DNA from: Dyadobacter linearis | Lineage (GTDB): Bacteria > Bacteroidota > Bacteroidia > Cytophagales > Spirosomataceae | Assembly (NCBI RefSeq): GCF_907165045.1 | Contig: NZ_CAJRAU010000002.1 | Coordinates: forward strand, 248,001 to 312,000 | Reading direction: 5' to 3' | DNA length: 64,000 nucleotides | Shown here: piece by piece, positions 1 through 7,137 of the stretch | Position numbering within the stretch: the stretch's first letter is position 1 | How the letters are laid out: each line of letters begins with the position of its first letter | The notes under the pieces: generated by a model | Told to the model about the DNA's origin: nothing | Databases searched by the model: none | What the model saw: only the letters and a program-made list of their open reading frames with translations | Position numbers and translations under genes: made by a program

Positions 1-54
1 AAAAGATGGCGCAGAATGTTCCTGCATTAAGCTAGGAGCAGATTTTCAAACCCC

Positions 55-90
55 ATAAAAAAACCGGTGCAAGCGCATCGGTTTTTTTAT
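55..90 (+). terminator. Intrinsic terminator of a gene left of the window
   Basis: A 16-bp stem (one G-T wobble) with loop AAGC at 71-74 ends in a run of seven T. The A/T flanks are symmetric, so it can work in both directions: for a gene entering from the left and for the leftward aldo/keto reductase ending at 105. All three forward frames reach a stop before 60, so the reading frame of the upstream gene cannot be told. Confidence 0.8.
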
Positions 91-104
91 GGATAAGATT
101 TAGT

Positions 105-950
105 TTATTCTGAAAGTGCTTTGAATTCGTCATCTGAAAGCTCAATATCTCCTGCTTTCAGGTTTTCGTGTAAATGTTCGATAGAGCTGGTACCCGGTAT
201 CAGGAGGATATTCGGCGCACGTTTCAGCAGCCAGGCCAGCGCGATCTGCGCAGTAGTTGCATTGTGCCCAGCGGCTATTTTCTCAATCTTCGACTTTAAT
301 TTATCCGGCCCCGAAGCGAGCGGGTACCACGGGATAAATGCCATTCCCTGCTCAATGGTATAGTCAAGCACGTATTCCCACTTTCTGTCTCCCAGGTTGT
401 ACAGATTTTGAACCGAAACAATAGGGAGCATTTTGCTTGCACGCTCAATCTGCTCGATATCTACCTCCGAAAGGCCCACATGCCGGATCTTACCTGCGGC
501 AACAGCATCGGCTACCGGCCCGAGTGTTTCTTCAATCGGGAAGCGGGAGTCAAAACGGTGCAGCTGCCAAAGATCAATTACGTCCAGTTTCAGTCGCTGT
601 AAACTTCCGTCGATCGTTTCCCTAATATGTTTCGGGTCGCCATTTACCGGCCATTGATTCGGGCCCGTCCGGTCGAGACCGCCTTTGGTTGCGATCAGCA
701 GGTTTTTCGGATAGGGGTGAAGTGCGTCGGCGATCAGCACCTCATTCGTGTGCGGGCCGTAAGAGTCGGCAGTATCGATGAAATTGACGCCGGCCTCGAC
801 TGCTGCCTGTAGTACTTTCTTTGCATTCTCCCGGTCCGGCGCGTCGCCCCAGACACCTTTTCCTGTCAGCTGCATTCCTCCGTAACCCAGCCTGTTGATC
901 TCAATTTCCCCGCCAATCTTAAATGTGCGGAGGCTTTCGGTTGTGCTCAT
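105..950 (-). CDS. Aldo/keto reductase
   Basis: NAD(P)H-dependent oxidoreductase of the aldo/keto reductase superfamily, a cytoplasmic (alpha/beta)8 barrel reducing aldehydes or ketones; the substrate is not predictable. The tetrad can be read: Asp and Tyr in DTADSYG, Lys in ATKGG and His in WQLHR. The C-terminal IPGTSS segment is the usual phosphate-binding part of the cofactor site. Length is 281 residues with the chosen ATG at 950. A longer frame to 998 adds 16 residues that do not look like the family, whose N-terminus normally begins shortly before the first beta strand. The gene is alone on its strand and shares the terminator at 55-90. A second, Tat-type member of the superfamily lies at 40800. 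Confidence 0.93.
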   Translation of the reverse strand: MSTTESLRTFKIGGEIEINRLGYGGMQLTGKGVWGDAPDRENAKKVLQAAVEAGVNFIDTADSYGPHTNEVLIADALHPYPKNLLIATKGGLDRTGPNQWPVNGDPKHIRETIDGSLQRLKLDVIDLWQLHRFDSRFPIEETLGPVADAVAAGKIRHVGLSEVDIEQIERASKMLPIVSVQNLYNLGDRKWEYVLDYTIEQGMAFIPWYPLASGPDKLKSKIEKIAAGHNATTAQIALAWLLKRAPNILLIPGTSSIEHLHENLKAGDIELSDDEFKALSE

Positions 951-1104
951 TTTTGTTGATGTTAAAGTTTGTTGGGCATAACAATGTTTTACTGACATTG
1001 GTTACGCCGATAGTAATATGATCAGGCAAATTGCGCGCCAGTGACCTAGGAGGGCCAATTGGCATAATTTTAGTCCCTCCGAATTGAATCAAAACCTATA
1101 TAAT

Positions 1105-1347
1105 ATGGAAACCACCGTGTATGAATCCCGCGCAAGAGAACTGATCAGCGAGATTAAAAAGATTATTGAAGTAAAAGGCTTGAACCTGGATACCGCATTG
1201 GAAGACGCCGGCATATCTCCGGATAATGCGGACAATATACTCAACCAGAACACTATCCCTTCTCTTTCTGAATTTCTGGCACTTTGTGAAATTTCCGGCA
1301 TTACCATTCATTTACCCTCTATCGAAACGCCAAATACACCTATGTAA
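1105..1347 (+). CDS. Small helix-turn-helix-like protein
   Basis: Eighty residues, no signal peptide. Residues about 10-65 have the rhythm of a Cro/C1-type helix-turn-helix: a first helix, then GLNLDTALEDAGIS (turn), an NILNQNTIPSLSEF recognition-like helix and LALCEISGITI. No dimerisation or effector domain follows. It may be a DNA-binding regulator or the antitoxin-like half of a lost pair; no partner gene is adjacent. The ATG at 1105 is preferred over a TTG at 1084 because a weak A/T-rich leader precedes it. It is divergent from the aldo/keto reductase. The regulator role is inferred from the fold pattern only. Confidence 0.6.
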   Translation: METTVYESRARELISEIKKIIEVKGLNLDTALEDAGISPDNADNILNQNTIPSLSEFLALCEISGITIHLPSIETPNTPM

Positions 1348-1763
1348 GTGGTCGCTATCCTTAGGTACCTGGCTCAGTTCCAGCGCATTTTTGCTTAAAA
1401 ACTGACCGAATAATCAATTCACGAAAAATATTTTAAATTATTTTCAAATTTTTTTTCGGGTGAGGACCGAGTTAACGGAGATTTTTTGGCAAAAAAGGCT
1501 AGTGGTAAAATCCACTCGGAAGATTATTTTGATTTTTCAGCATAATGCAGAAGTTTCTACCTGTGTTAACGTTGCGGTAATATTGCATTAGTGACTCTTA
1601 CATTCCAGCCAAATGTTCCTTGGCAGAAAATCGAGGATAATGAGAAATTTCAAGAGAGGAGTCTTTGAATAGTACCATTTTTACGAATCGAATATAGCTA
1701 TTTTCCGCAGTCATTATTGGTATTTCAACCGAAGATTATTTTGTCGAGAGTGTTGCGCATTAC
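1348..1763. other. AT-rich gene-free stretch
   Basis: No frame here reads like a protein. It is notably A/T-rich. A 13-bp direct repeat, GAAGATTATTTTG, occurs at 1519-1531 and 1731-1743; the second copy lies 20 bp upstream of the -33 motif of the promoter at 1764-1791 and could be a regulator site. A short inverted repeat AGTGG/CCACT is at 1501-1516. Confidence 0.5.
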
Positions 1764-1791
1764 TTGCATTCGGAATATTGTGGTATATTTG
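1764..1791 (+). promoter_or_regulatory. Bacteroidota-type sigma-A promoter
   Basis: TTG at 1764-1766 and TATATTTG at 1784-1791 match the Bacteroidota -33 (TTG) and -7 (TAnnTTTG) elements with a 17-bp spacer. Transcription would start near 1797. That makes the ATG at 1801 nearly leaderless and supports the ATG at 1843 as the start of the small secreted protein. Confidence 0.65.
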
Positions 1792-1842
1792 TACCTGTAA
1801 ATGATACACAAAAACACAAGAACAAGTAAACCACTATTACCA

Positions 1843-2103
1843 ATGAAAAATGCAAAAACAATGATAGCTACTGCCATGATGGTCATGTCTATCGCAACTT
1901 ATGCCAACGCAAACAATACGACATATACTTTCGAAGAGAAAACAAGAGTTGCAGTATTGGACAAAGCGTTACCAGCTTCACTTCCTGTTCTGGACAGCCC
2001 TGCTCCACAGAAAGATAAATTGACAGTTGACACCAATAAACACAATGCTGACCAAAAAGCAGCAATCGTAGGGCTTCAATTAAAAGGCAGTTCTGCTAAG
2101 TAA
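1843..2103 (+). CDS. Small secreted protein of unknown function
   Basis: Eighty-six residues. Residues 1-23 form a signal peptide: Lys near the start, a hydrophobic core MIATAMMVMSIA and an ANA cleavage site. The mature part is polar, about 60 residues, with no cysteine and no recognisable domain. A frame extending to 1801 would put polar residues before the signal peptide and leave almost no leader from the predicted promoter, so 1843 is chosen. It is a single-gene transcript with promoter at 1764-1791, a tetraloop hairpin at 2112-2129 and a terminator at 2145-2177. Function unknown; the compact strong-expression layout suggests an abundant envelope or secreted peptide. Confidence 0.7.
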   Translation: MKNAKTMIATAMMVMSIATYANANNTTYTFEEKTRVAVLDKALPASLPVLDSPAPQKDKLTVDTNKHNADQKAAIVGLQLKGSSAK

Positions 2104-2111
2104 ATTGAATT

Positions 2112-2129
2112 GATCCTGGAAACAGGATC
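2112..2129 (+). other. GNRA-tetraloop hairpin in the 3' untranslated region
   Basis: GATCCTG/CAGGATC perfect 7-bp stem closed by GAAA, a GNRA tetraloop. It sits between the stop codon of the small secreted protein and its terminator and may stabilise the transcript or be part of a 3'-UTR-derived small RNA. Confidence 0.5.
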
Positions 2130-2144
2130 CGTTGAGTTTGATTT

Positions 2145-2177
2145 AAAAAAGGGGAGAATATTTCTTCCCTTTTTTTT
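2145..2177 (+). terminator. Intrinsic terminator of the small secreted protein
   Basis: A long stem of A-run plus GGGGAGAA against TTCTTCCC plus T-run (one G-T wobble, three-base loop at 2159-2161), ending in eight T. Confidence 0.85.
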
Positions 2178-2288
2178 GTGCCTATCCTATAAAGTTTGCT
2201 TCAAATGAGAAATCCGTGCGTGCTCAAAGCATTTGCACTCGCTTTTTTTATACCTTGACAGTATCAATATGATTGAGGAGCATAAAAA

Positions 2289-2987
2289 ATGCCAATGAAG
2301 ATTTTGCTTATTGAAGACGATCCGGGCGTCATTTCCGTCATCCAGCGCGGACTTTCAGCTTCCGGCTATGAGATTACGATTGCTATGGACGGGCAGTCGG
2401 GACTGGAAATGGCGTTTCAGCATAGTTTCGATATTGTGGTACTTGATCTGATGATCCCGATGATCAACGGAATGGAAGTTTGCCGCAGGTTGAGGAATGC
2501 GCAGTTCGCGAAACCGATCCTGATGCTTACCGCGCTGGGCACTACCGAGAACATTGTGTCAGGCCTCGACGCCGGTGCGGACGATTATATGACCAAACCT
2601 TTCAAACTCGCCGAACTGGAAGCGCGGCTACGGACGTTGACGCGCCGAGGAAAGGAGGTAGAGAAAAAGGAGGGTATTCTCAGCCTTGGAGATCTCACGC
2701 TTGATAAGATCACAAAAAGCGTCAAAAGGGGGTCGACAACGATCGATCTGACAGCCACGGAATTCCGTTTGCTCGAATATCTGCTTTCAAATACCAACCG
2801 GGTACTCAACAGGATCGAGATTCTTGAAAATGTATGGGACATTAATTTCAATCTCGGCACAAATGTGGTCGACGTATACATCAACTATCTGAGGAAAAAA
2901 ATCGATAAAAACCACGAAGTGAAGCTGATACATACCGTTTTCGGAATGGGCTACGTCGTGCGTCAGGCTTATGAAGATTCAAAATAA
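2289..2987 (+). CDS. Response regulator, OmpR/PhoB family
   Basis: Two-domain cytoplasmic transcription factor of 232 residues. Residues about 3-115 are a receiver domain with the acidic pair in IEDD, the phospho-acceptor Asp in VVLDLMIP and the conserved Lys in MTKPF. Residues about 130-226 are a winged-helix DNA-binding domain (LTATEFRLLEYLL, VVDVYINYLRKKID, HTVFGMGYVV). A GAGGAG ribosome-binding site lies 10 bp before the ATG; an in-frame ATG two codons later (2295) is also possible. It overlaps the following sensor kinase by 17 bp, so the two are co-translated partners. The signal is unknown. Neighbours downstream (UspA-like protein, bestrophin channel) hint at a stress or ion response, but that is weak. 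Confidence 0.95.
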   Translation: MPMKILLIEDDPGVISVIQRGLSASGYEITIAMDGQSGLEMAFQHSFDIVVLDLMIPMINGMEVCRRLRNAQFAKPILMLTALGTTENIVSGLDAGADDYMTKPFKLAELEARLRTLTRRGKEVEKKEGILSLGDLTLDKITKSVKRGSTTIDLTATEFRLLEYLLSNTNRVLNRIEILENVWDINFNLGTNVVDVYINYLRKKIDKNHEVKLIHTVFGMGYVVRQAYEDSK

Positions 2988-4326
2988 GATTGCGCTGCTA
3001 TTTACATTACTGTCGGCCAGCATTATTGTCGCGCTGAGCATTTTCGTTTACATCTTCGCCACCGAGAGCATTCGGTCCAGCTTTTACCACCGGCTGGAAG
3101 TGCGTGGCGACATTATCGGACACGCGGTTTTGGAGGAAAATGAATCCAGAAAGCCAATCTATTACGATATCAAAAAGCGCCACCTGGGCGATCTGCCTAT
3201 TGAGAGGCACAAGGTATTGTTGTCTTCGGTGGATATAAAGGAGAAAGCGAAGCTGCCTTTGCCAGACGATTTTTACGAGGATCTGCTCAAAAATAATGAA
3301 GCAAGATTTATCAGCAGTGACACTTCCTACGTGGGGCGGACAATCGTAAATGATGACAAGAAGATCATTGTGATCTCTTCAGCGGTGGATCTTTACGGGC
3401 TGGCAGAAATGGAGAACCTTAAAAATCTGCTCGTGATCGGATTTCTGATCGCCTTCGTTTTCATATTCACTTTTGGTAAGATCTTTTCTGACGCGATCTT
3501 CAAGCCGATCCGCCGCATTATCCGCAATGTAAAAGGGATCAATGCACATAACCTGCACCAGCGGCTGGTTATCGATAATAGTGACGACGATATTGAAGAC
3601 CTGTCGCGCACATTCAACGATATGCTCGACCGGCTCGAAGTTACCTTTGAAATACAGAACAACTTTGTAAGTAATGCCTCCCACGAATTTAAAACGCCAC
3701 TTACAGTAATCAGCGGCGAAGCTGAACTCGGGCTGAGCGTTCCTGAGCTCCCGGAGAATGTGCGCCAATCTTTTACTAATATTTACAAAGAATCCGAAAA
3801 GCTTGAACACTTGACAAACAGCATGTTAAGTCTCGCCCAAACGGGTTTTGACGGTAAAAAAGAAGAATGGGGCTGGCTTCGTATCGATGAACTGATCCTT
3901 TCAGTCAAAGAGGCAGCTGACAAAATCAGCGCTGAAAATAAGGTTAGCATCAACTTTGACCATTTACCAGAAAATGAAGAAATGCTGGTTGTCAATGGAA
4001 ATAAGGTATTGCTCAAAGCTGCATTTACGAATATCGTTCTCAATAGCTGCAAATACTCGGATAACAAACCGGTAGAAATCATCATCAGTTCGGACCAGCA
4101 ATATGCGATCGTTGAGATCGTGGATGAAGGTATCGGGATCCCTGACCGCGAGATAGGGCAGATATTCGTCCCGTTTTTCCGCGCCTCCAATACGGAGCGC
4201 TACAAAGGTTACGGGATTGGTCTCCCGCTGGCGCACAATATCATCAGAATGCACCAGGGAAAAGTGGATGTTCAAAGTAAAGTTGACACCGGTACCCGCT
4301 TCAAAACCTTCCTTCCGTTCAAATAG
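2971..4326 (+). CDS. Sensor histidine kinase, EnvZ/CpxA-like
   Basis: Inner-membrane histidine kinase of 451 residues and partner of the response regulator it overlaps. Order: membrane segment about 8-30, periplasmic sensor of about 120 residues, second membrane segment about 152-172, HAMP linker to about 225, HisKA dimerisation helix with the phospho-accepting His238 in NASHEFKTPL, and an ATPase domain with N box (NIVLNSCKYSD), G1 (DEGIGIPD) and G2 (GYGIGLPL). The periplasmic sensor shows no PAS or CHASE pattern that can be named. The overlap shows translational coupling with the regulator. No operator could be read upstream of the pair. Confidence 0.95.
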   Translation: MKIQNKIALLFTLLSASIIVALSIFVYIFATESIRSSFYHRLEVRGDIIGHAVLEENESRKPIYYDIKKRHLGDLPIERHKVLLSSVDIKEKAKLPLPDDFYEDLLKNNEARFISSDTSYVGRTIVNDDKKIIVISSAVDLYGLAEMENLKNLLVIGFLIAFVFIFTFGKIFSDAIFKPIRRIIRNVKGINAHNLHQRLVIDNSDDDIEDLSRTFNDMLDRLEVTFEIQNNFVSNASHEFKTPLTVISGEAELGLSVPELPENVRQSFTNIYKESEKLEHLTNSMLSLAQTGFDGKKEEWGWLRIDELILSVKEAADKISAENKVSINFDHLPENEEMLVVNGNKVLLKAAFTNIVLNSCKYSDNKPVEIIISSDQQYAIVEIVDEGIGIPDREIGQIFVPFFRASNTERYKGYGIGLPLAHNIIRMHQGKVDVQSKVDTGTRFKTFLPFK

Positions 4327-4484
4327 GGCACATTTTTAATCCGGTTTTAATATTCTCATCCCATTCTAATAAGTCTCACACTGTATTATAATTTGCCTCT
4401 TAAGACAGCCTAATAACTCTGCCGTAACATTGTATCACTGATTCAATCAGGGAAAATCATTGTTAATCAAACCGATAGAGTTGT

Positions 4485-4928
4485 ATGAAAACTGTAATGA
4501 TTCCGACAGATTTTACAAATGAGAGCATTCAGGTTGCCGAAGCGATTGTGAGAGATAGTAATGAACAGGTGAAAATTGTGTTCACGCACCTTTTCCACGT
4601 TGCAGATGATATTCAGGATTTATTGTTCTCGGGCTACCGCGAAAAAGAGTTTGAATTTGTGTCTGAGGATTTTTGGGCAGATTGTAAATCGCTCAAAGAG
4701 GAATATTCCGATACGCTGAAAAGTATAAAGATCGATTTCTTCTACGGGAATAAGCTCGCTGCACTCCGAAATTTCATGGAATACCACGAGGTCGAGAGTA
4801 TCGCCTATTCGGAGAGCTATGGTTTTCCAAAACTAAATAAAAGCAGTCTGGATGCATTTCCGGTATTGAAGAAGAGTGGCGTTAAGATGATCAATGCAGA
4901 TTTGATCAGCGTTTCGGCACTTGCCTAG
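4485..4928 (+). CDS. Divergent UspA-like protein
   Basis: Cytoplasmic protein of 147 residues. The start, MKTVMIPTDFTNESIQVAEA, is the first beta strand, Asp and helix of universal stress protein folds, and the length fits a single domain. The glycine-rich G-2x-G-9x-G-S ATP loop normally near the C-terminus is not visible, so it would belong to the non-ATP-binding class or be a related adenine-nucleotide alpha-hydrolase fold. It lies 158 bp after the sensor kinase and 48 bp before the channel gene and could be co-transcribed with the latter. The role in stress is inferred from the fold alone. Confidence 0.6.
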   Translation: MKTVMIPTDFTNESIQVAEAIVRDSNEQVKIVFTHLFHVADDIQDLLFSGYREKEFEFVSEDFWADCKSLKEEYSDTLKSIKIDFFYGNKLAALRNFMEYHEVESIAYSESYGFPKLNKSSLDAFPVLKKSGVKMINADLISVSALA

Positions 4929-4976
4929 TCGACGGAAATGCATTGATAGTGTGAGTGAATTCGTGAAAATGATAAC

Positions 4977-5894
4977 ATGATTAATATGCTGCTCAAAAAG
5001 AACATTCCGATCCGATATATTTTCGGCAAAATAAAATATGAGATATTTTTTGTGACTATTTATGGTGTGGCGATAGAAATCATTTACCAAAACTTTCACA
5101 TCACCAATATCTCGATTCCAATGACGGTTCCCACGGTGCTTGGGACGATCATATCCCTGCTTCTAGCATTCCGATCTAACCAAGCTTACGATCGCTGGTG
5201 GGAAGCGCGGATCATCTGGGGCGCAATCGTGAACGATTCACGAACGCTGGCCCGGCAGATTATCGCGTTGATGGACGAACCTTACGATTCCGAGAGTATC
5301 GACGGTTTCAAGCACCGGATGATCAAAAGGCAGATCGCCTGGTGTTACGCGCTCGGAAAAGGGTTGCGCAAAGACGATCCCCTGCCGCTGATCAGCAAAT
5401 TCGTGACCGAGGAGGAATATGAATATGTGAAAGATTATGATAACAAGCACGTTGGCTTACTTCAGCTGCACGCCCGCGACCTGAAAAATGCGTTGAAGCA
5501 GGGTTGGGTAAATCCATATCAGCAGATCGAAATCGACGGTACTTTAACCCGCCTTTGCGATTCAATGGGTAAATGCGAACGTATCAAGAACACCGTATTT
5601 CCGTCGACTTATAGTTTGTATATCCATCTTGCATTGCACTTCTTCATCTTACTATTGCCTTTCGGGCTGGTGCAATTGTTTGGCTTTCTGATGGTTCCGG
5701 TACTGATCGTGATCACTGCCTGCTTTTTCCTGATCGAAAAAATGGCGATTCACTTGCAGGATCCATTCGAAAACAAGCCTACCGACACGCCCGTCATGAC
5801 GATTTCAAGAAACATCGAGCGCGACCTGAAACAAATGATGCGCGACGAGCAGGTACCAATGGTTTACACGCCCGATAAATTTTACATTCTGTAA
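4977..5894 (+). CDS. Bestrophin-like membrane channel (UPF0187/YneE family)
   Basis: Integral membrane protein of 305 residues in the bacterial bestrophin family, which forms pentameric ion channels. Recognisable parts: an early membrane helix (IFFVTIYGVAIEIIY), the pore-lining region VPTVLGTIISLLLAFRSNQA followed by YDRWWEARIIWGAIVNDSR, the family signature, and a C-terminal membrane pair around 215-255. The tail has DPFENKPTDTPV, the conserved bestrophin C-terminal motif. The ion cannot be told: bacterial homologues conduct cations or anions. The terminator at 5916-5943 closes the unit. The ATG at 4986 is an alternative start. Confidence 0.9.
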   Translation: MINMLLKKNIPIRYIFGKIKYEIFFVTIYGVAIEIIYQNFHITNISIPMTVPTVLGTIISLLLAFRSNQAYDRWWEARIIWGAIVNDSRTLARQIIALMDEPYDSESIDGFKHRMIKRQIAWCYALGKGLRKDDPLPLISKFVTEEEYEYVKDYDNKHVGLLQLHARDLKNALKQGWVNPYQQIEIDGTLTRLCDSMGKCERIKNTVFPSTYSLYIHLALHFFILLLPFGLVQLFGFLMVPVLIVITACFFLIEKMAIHLQDPFENKPTDTPVMTISRNIERDLKQMMRDEQVPMVYTPDKFYIL

Positions 5895-5915
5895 ACCGTC
5901 CTCAAATAGAGTAAG

Positions 5916-5943
5916 CGCGGGGTCCAGGCTCCGCGTTTTTTTT
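5916..5943 (+). terminator. Intrinsic terminator after the bestrophin gene
   Basis: CGCGGGGT/GCTCCGCG stem (two wobbles) with CCAG loop followed by eight T. Confidence 0.8.
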
Positions 5944-6138
5944 ACCCCTAAATCCCCTGTTGGGGACTTTCGTTGTTGCGTGTAAATCGCGATCCCCCTT
6001 CAGGGGCTGGGGGTAAGGGTTAATGTTACCCCTAAATCCCCTGTGGGGGACTTTCGTTGTTGCGTGTAAATATCGCGATCTCCCCTTCAGGGGCTGGGGG
6101 TACTCAGAGGTATCGGCTCCCCTTCAGGGGCCGGGGGT
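5944..6138. repeat. Palindromic GC-rich intergenic repeats, two full copies and one half copy
   Basis: Copy 1 (5944-6014, 71 bp) and copy 2 (6028-6101, 74 bp) are nearly identical: both start ACCCCTAAATCCCCTGT, share GGGGACTTTCGTTGTTGCGT and end in AGGGGCTGGGGGT. The ends are imperfect inverted repeats of each other. A third copy (about 6115-6138) keeps only the right half. The layout resembles the non-coding palindromic elements scattered in many Bacteroidota genomes. The last half copy runs into the coding end of the leftward gene at 6124 and supplies its last codons and stop. Confidence 0.85.
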
Positions 6139-7014
6139 TTTTATCCCATTTCTAATATCAGTCAAAATCTGATTATTCTGCTCTACCCAGTTCCCCTTGC
6201 CGCTGCCCTTGAATTTCGATTTTTTCATGAAGTCCTCGAACATGTTGAAAGCTTCGCGCGCATTTTGTTCGGAGTAAAACGCATTGATCCATGGCGCCGG
6301 GACCTGGCTAGGTTTTACTACGCCGATTCCCGGATTGTATATTCGCAGAATACCCTCAGAAAATTCCCACGAAACGCGGTTTTGCTCCCGCGTTTTGGCA
6401 GCTTTCAATAAGTAAATATTGTGCAGCAAATAGTTGCTCAGCCTTTTTTGCAGCTGCCCTTTGTTCTCCGGTTTCTCAGGTTTGATCCGCCATTCATTAT
6501 TTCCTGCAAAAAAAGGGTCCTCCCGATAGTTACTGAGCGGTTTTCCATACTCCATCAACAGCATACTTTCTTTGGGATTAAATTCAAAATGCATGACGCG
6601 AAGGCCATTCTCCGCTATTTCGAATGAGATACCTACTTCCTGGGTTACCCTTTCAGATGTTAAGAATACAGATTGTGACGTGCTATCGAAGGCCCATTTT
6701 CCGGTACTATATGCATTGTTATCCCGGACCTGGGTAAAACTGCCGTCGGGAAAAAAGGAAATGAATAGCTCCTTCTTGCTCATTGGGGTGTTTTCCAGCG
6801 TGTTACCTTCCGGCCCGGTGGCAATCGGATCGACTTCATTGACTCCGTACATCCGCCAGGAGCCGAGGACATTACTACTTTTGGGCAAAGTGGATTCACC
6901 TAATTCCCGCAGTTCTCTTCGCACAGCCGCTTCCTTGCTGGCCCGGTAAATGATACCGCGGTGTTGCAGCATAATGATCAGAATGAGCAGGAAGACGAGT
7001 TTGTAAAAAGCCAT
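6124..7014 (-). CDS. Membrane-anchored protein of unknown function
   Basis: Protein of 296 residues with one hydrophobic N-terminal helix (residues 4-17, YKLVFLLILIIML), so anchored or secreted. Residues about 48-150 (VLGSWRMYGV, then FISFFPDGSFTQ and GKWAFD) have the strand pattern of lipocalin-like stress or heme-binding barrels common in Bacteroidota; the C-terminal half is not recognised. The last four residues, TPGP, and the stop codon come from the half-copy repeat at 6115-6138, so the ancestral C-terminus was probably replaced when the repeat inserted. The gene is divergent from the large dehydrogenase at 7138, 123 bp away. Confidence 0.7.
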   Translation of the reverse strand: MAFYKLVFLLILIIMLQHRGIIYRASKEAAVRRELRELGESTLPKSSNVLGSWRMYGVNEVDPIATGPEGNTLENTPMSKKELFISFFPDGSFTQVRDNNAYSTGKWAFDSTSQSVFLTSERVTQEVGISFEIAENGLRVMHFEFNPKESMLLMEYGKPLSNYREDPFFAGNNEWRIKPEKPENKGQLQKRLSNYLLHNIYLLKAAKTREQNRVSWEFSEGILRIYNPGIGVVKPSQVPAPWINAFYSEQNAREAFNMFEDFMKKSKFKGSGKGNWVEQNNQILTDIRNGIKTPGP

Positions 7015-7137
7015 AAAAACTTAGCGATAGTGGCAGATGACGATCCTGCGAGTAATTTTTGCGCAAAATCTTCTTATCCTGCTAACAATCGGGAGCAAAA
7101 ATCAATCCGGTTAGTATCCTAAAATCCTGAATTTTTT

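Noticed and set aside
1801..1842. Extra 14 N-terminal codons before the small secreted protein
   Set aside because: They lie about 3 bases after the predicted transcription start and place polar residues before a standard signal peptide.
4381..4400. TATAATTTG upstream of the UspA-like gene as promoter
   Set aside because: The spacing inside the -7 element is one base too long and no -33 TTG is well placed, so it was not called.
5944..6138. CRISPR-like array reading of the GC-rich repeats
   Set aside because: Only two and a half copies, units of 71-74 bp that are themselves palindromic, no unique spacers of uniform length and no cas genes.
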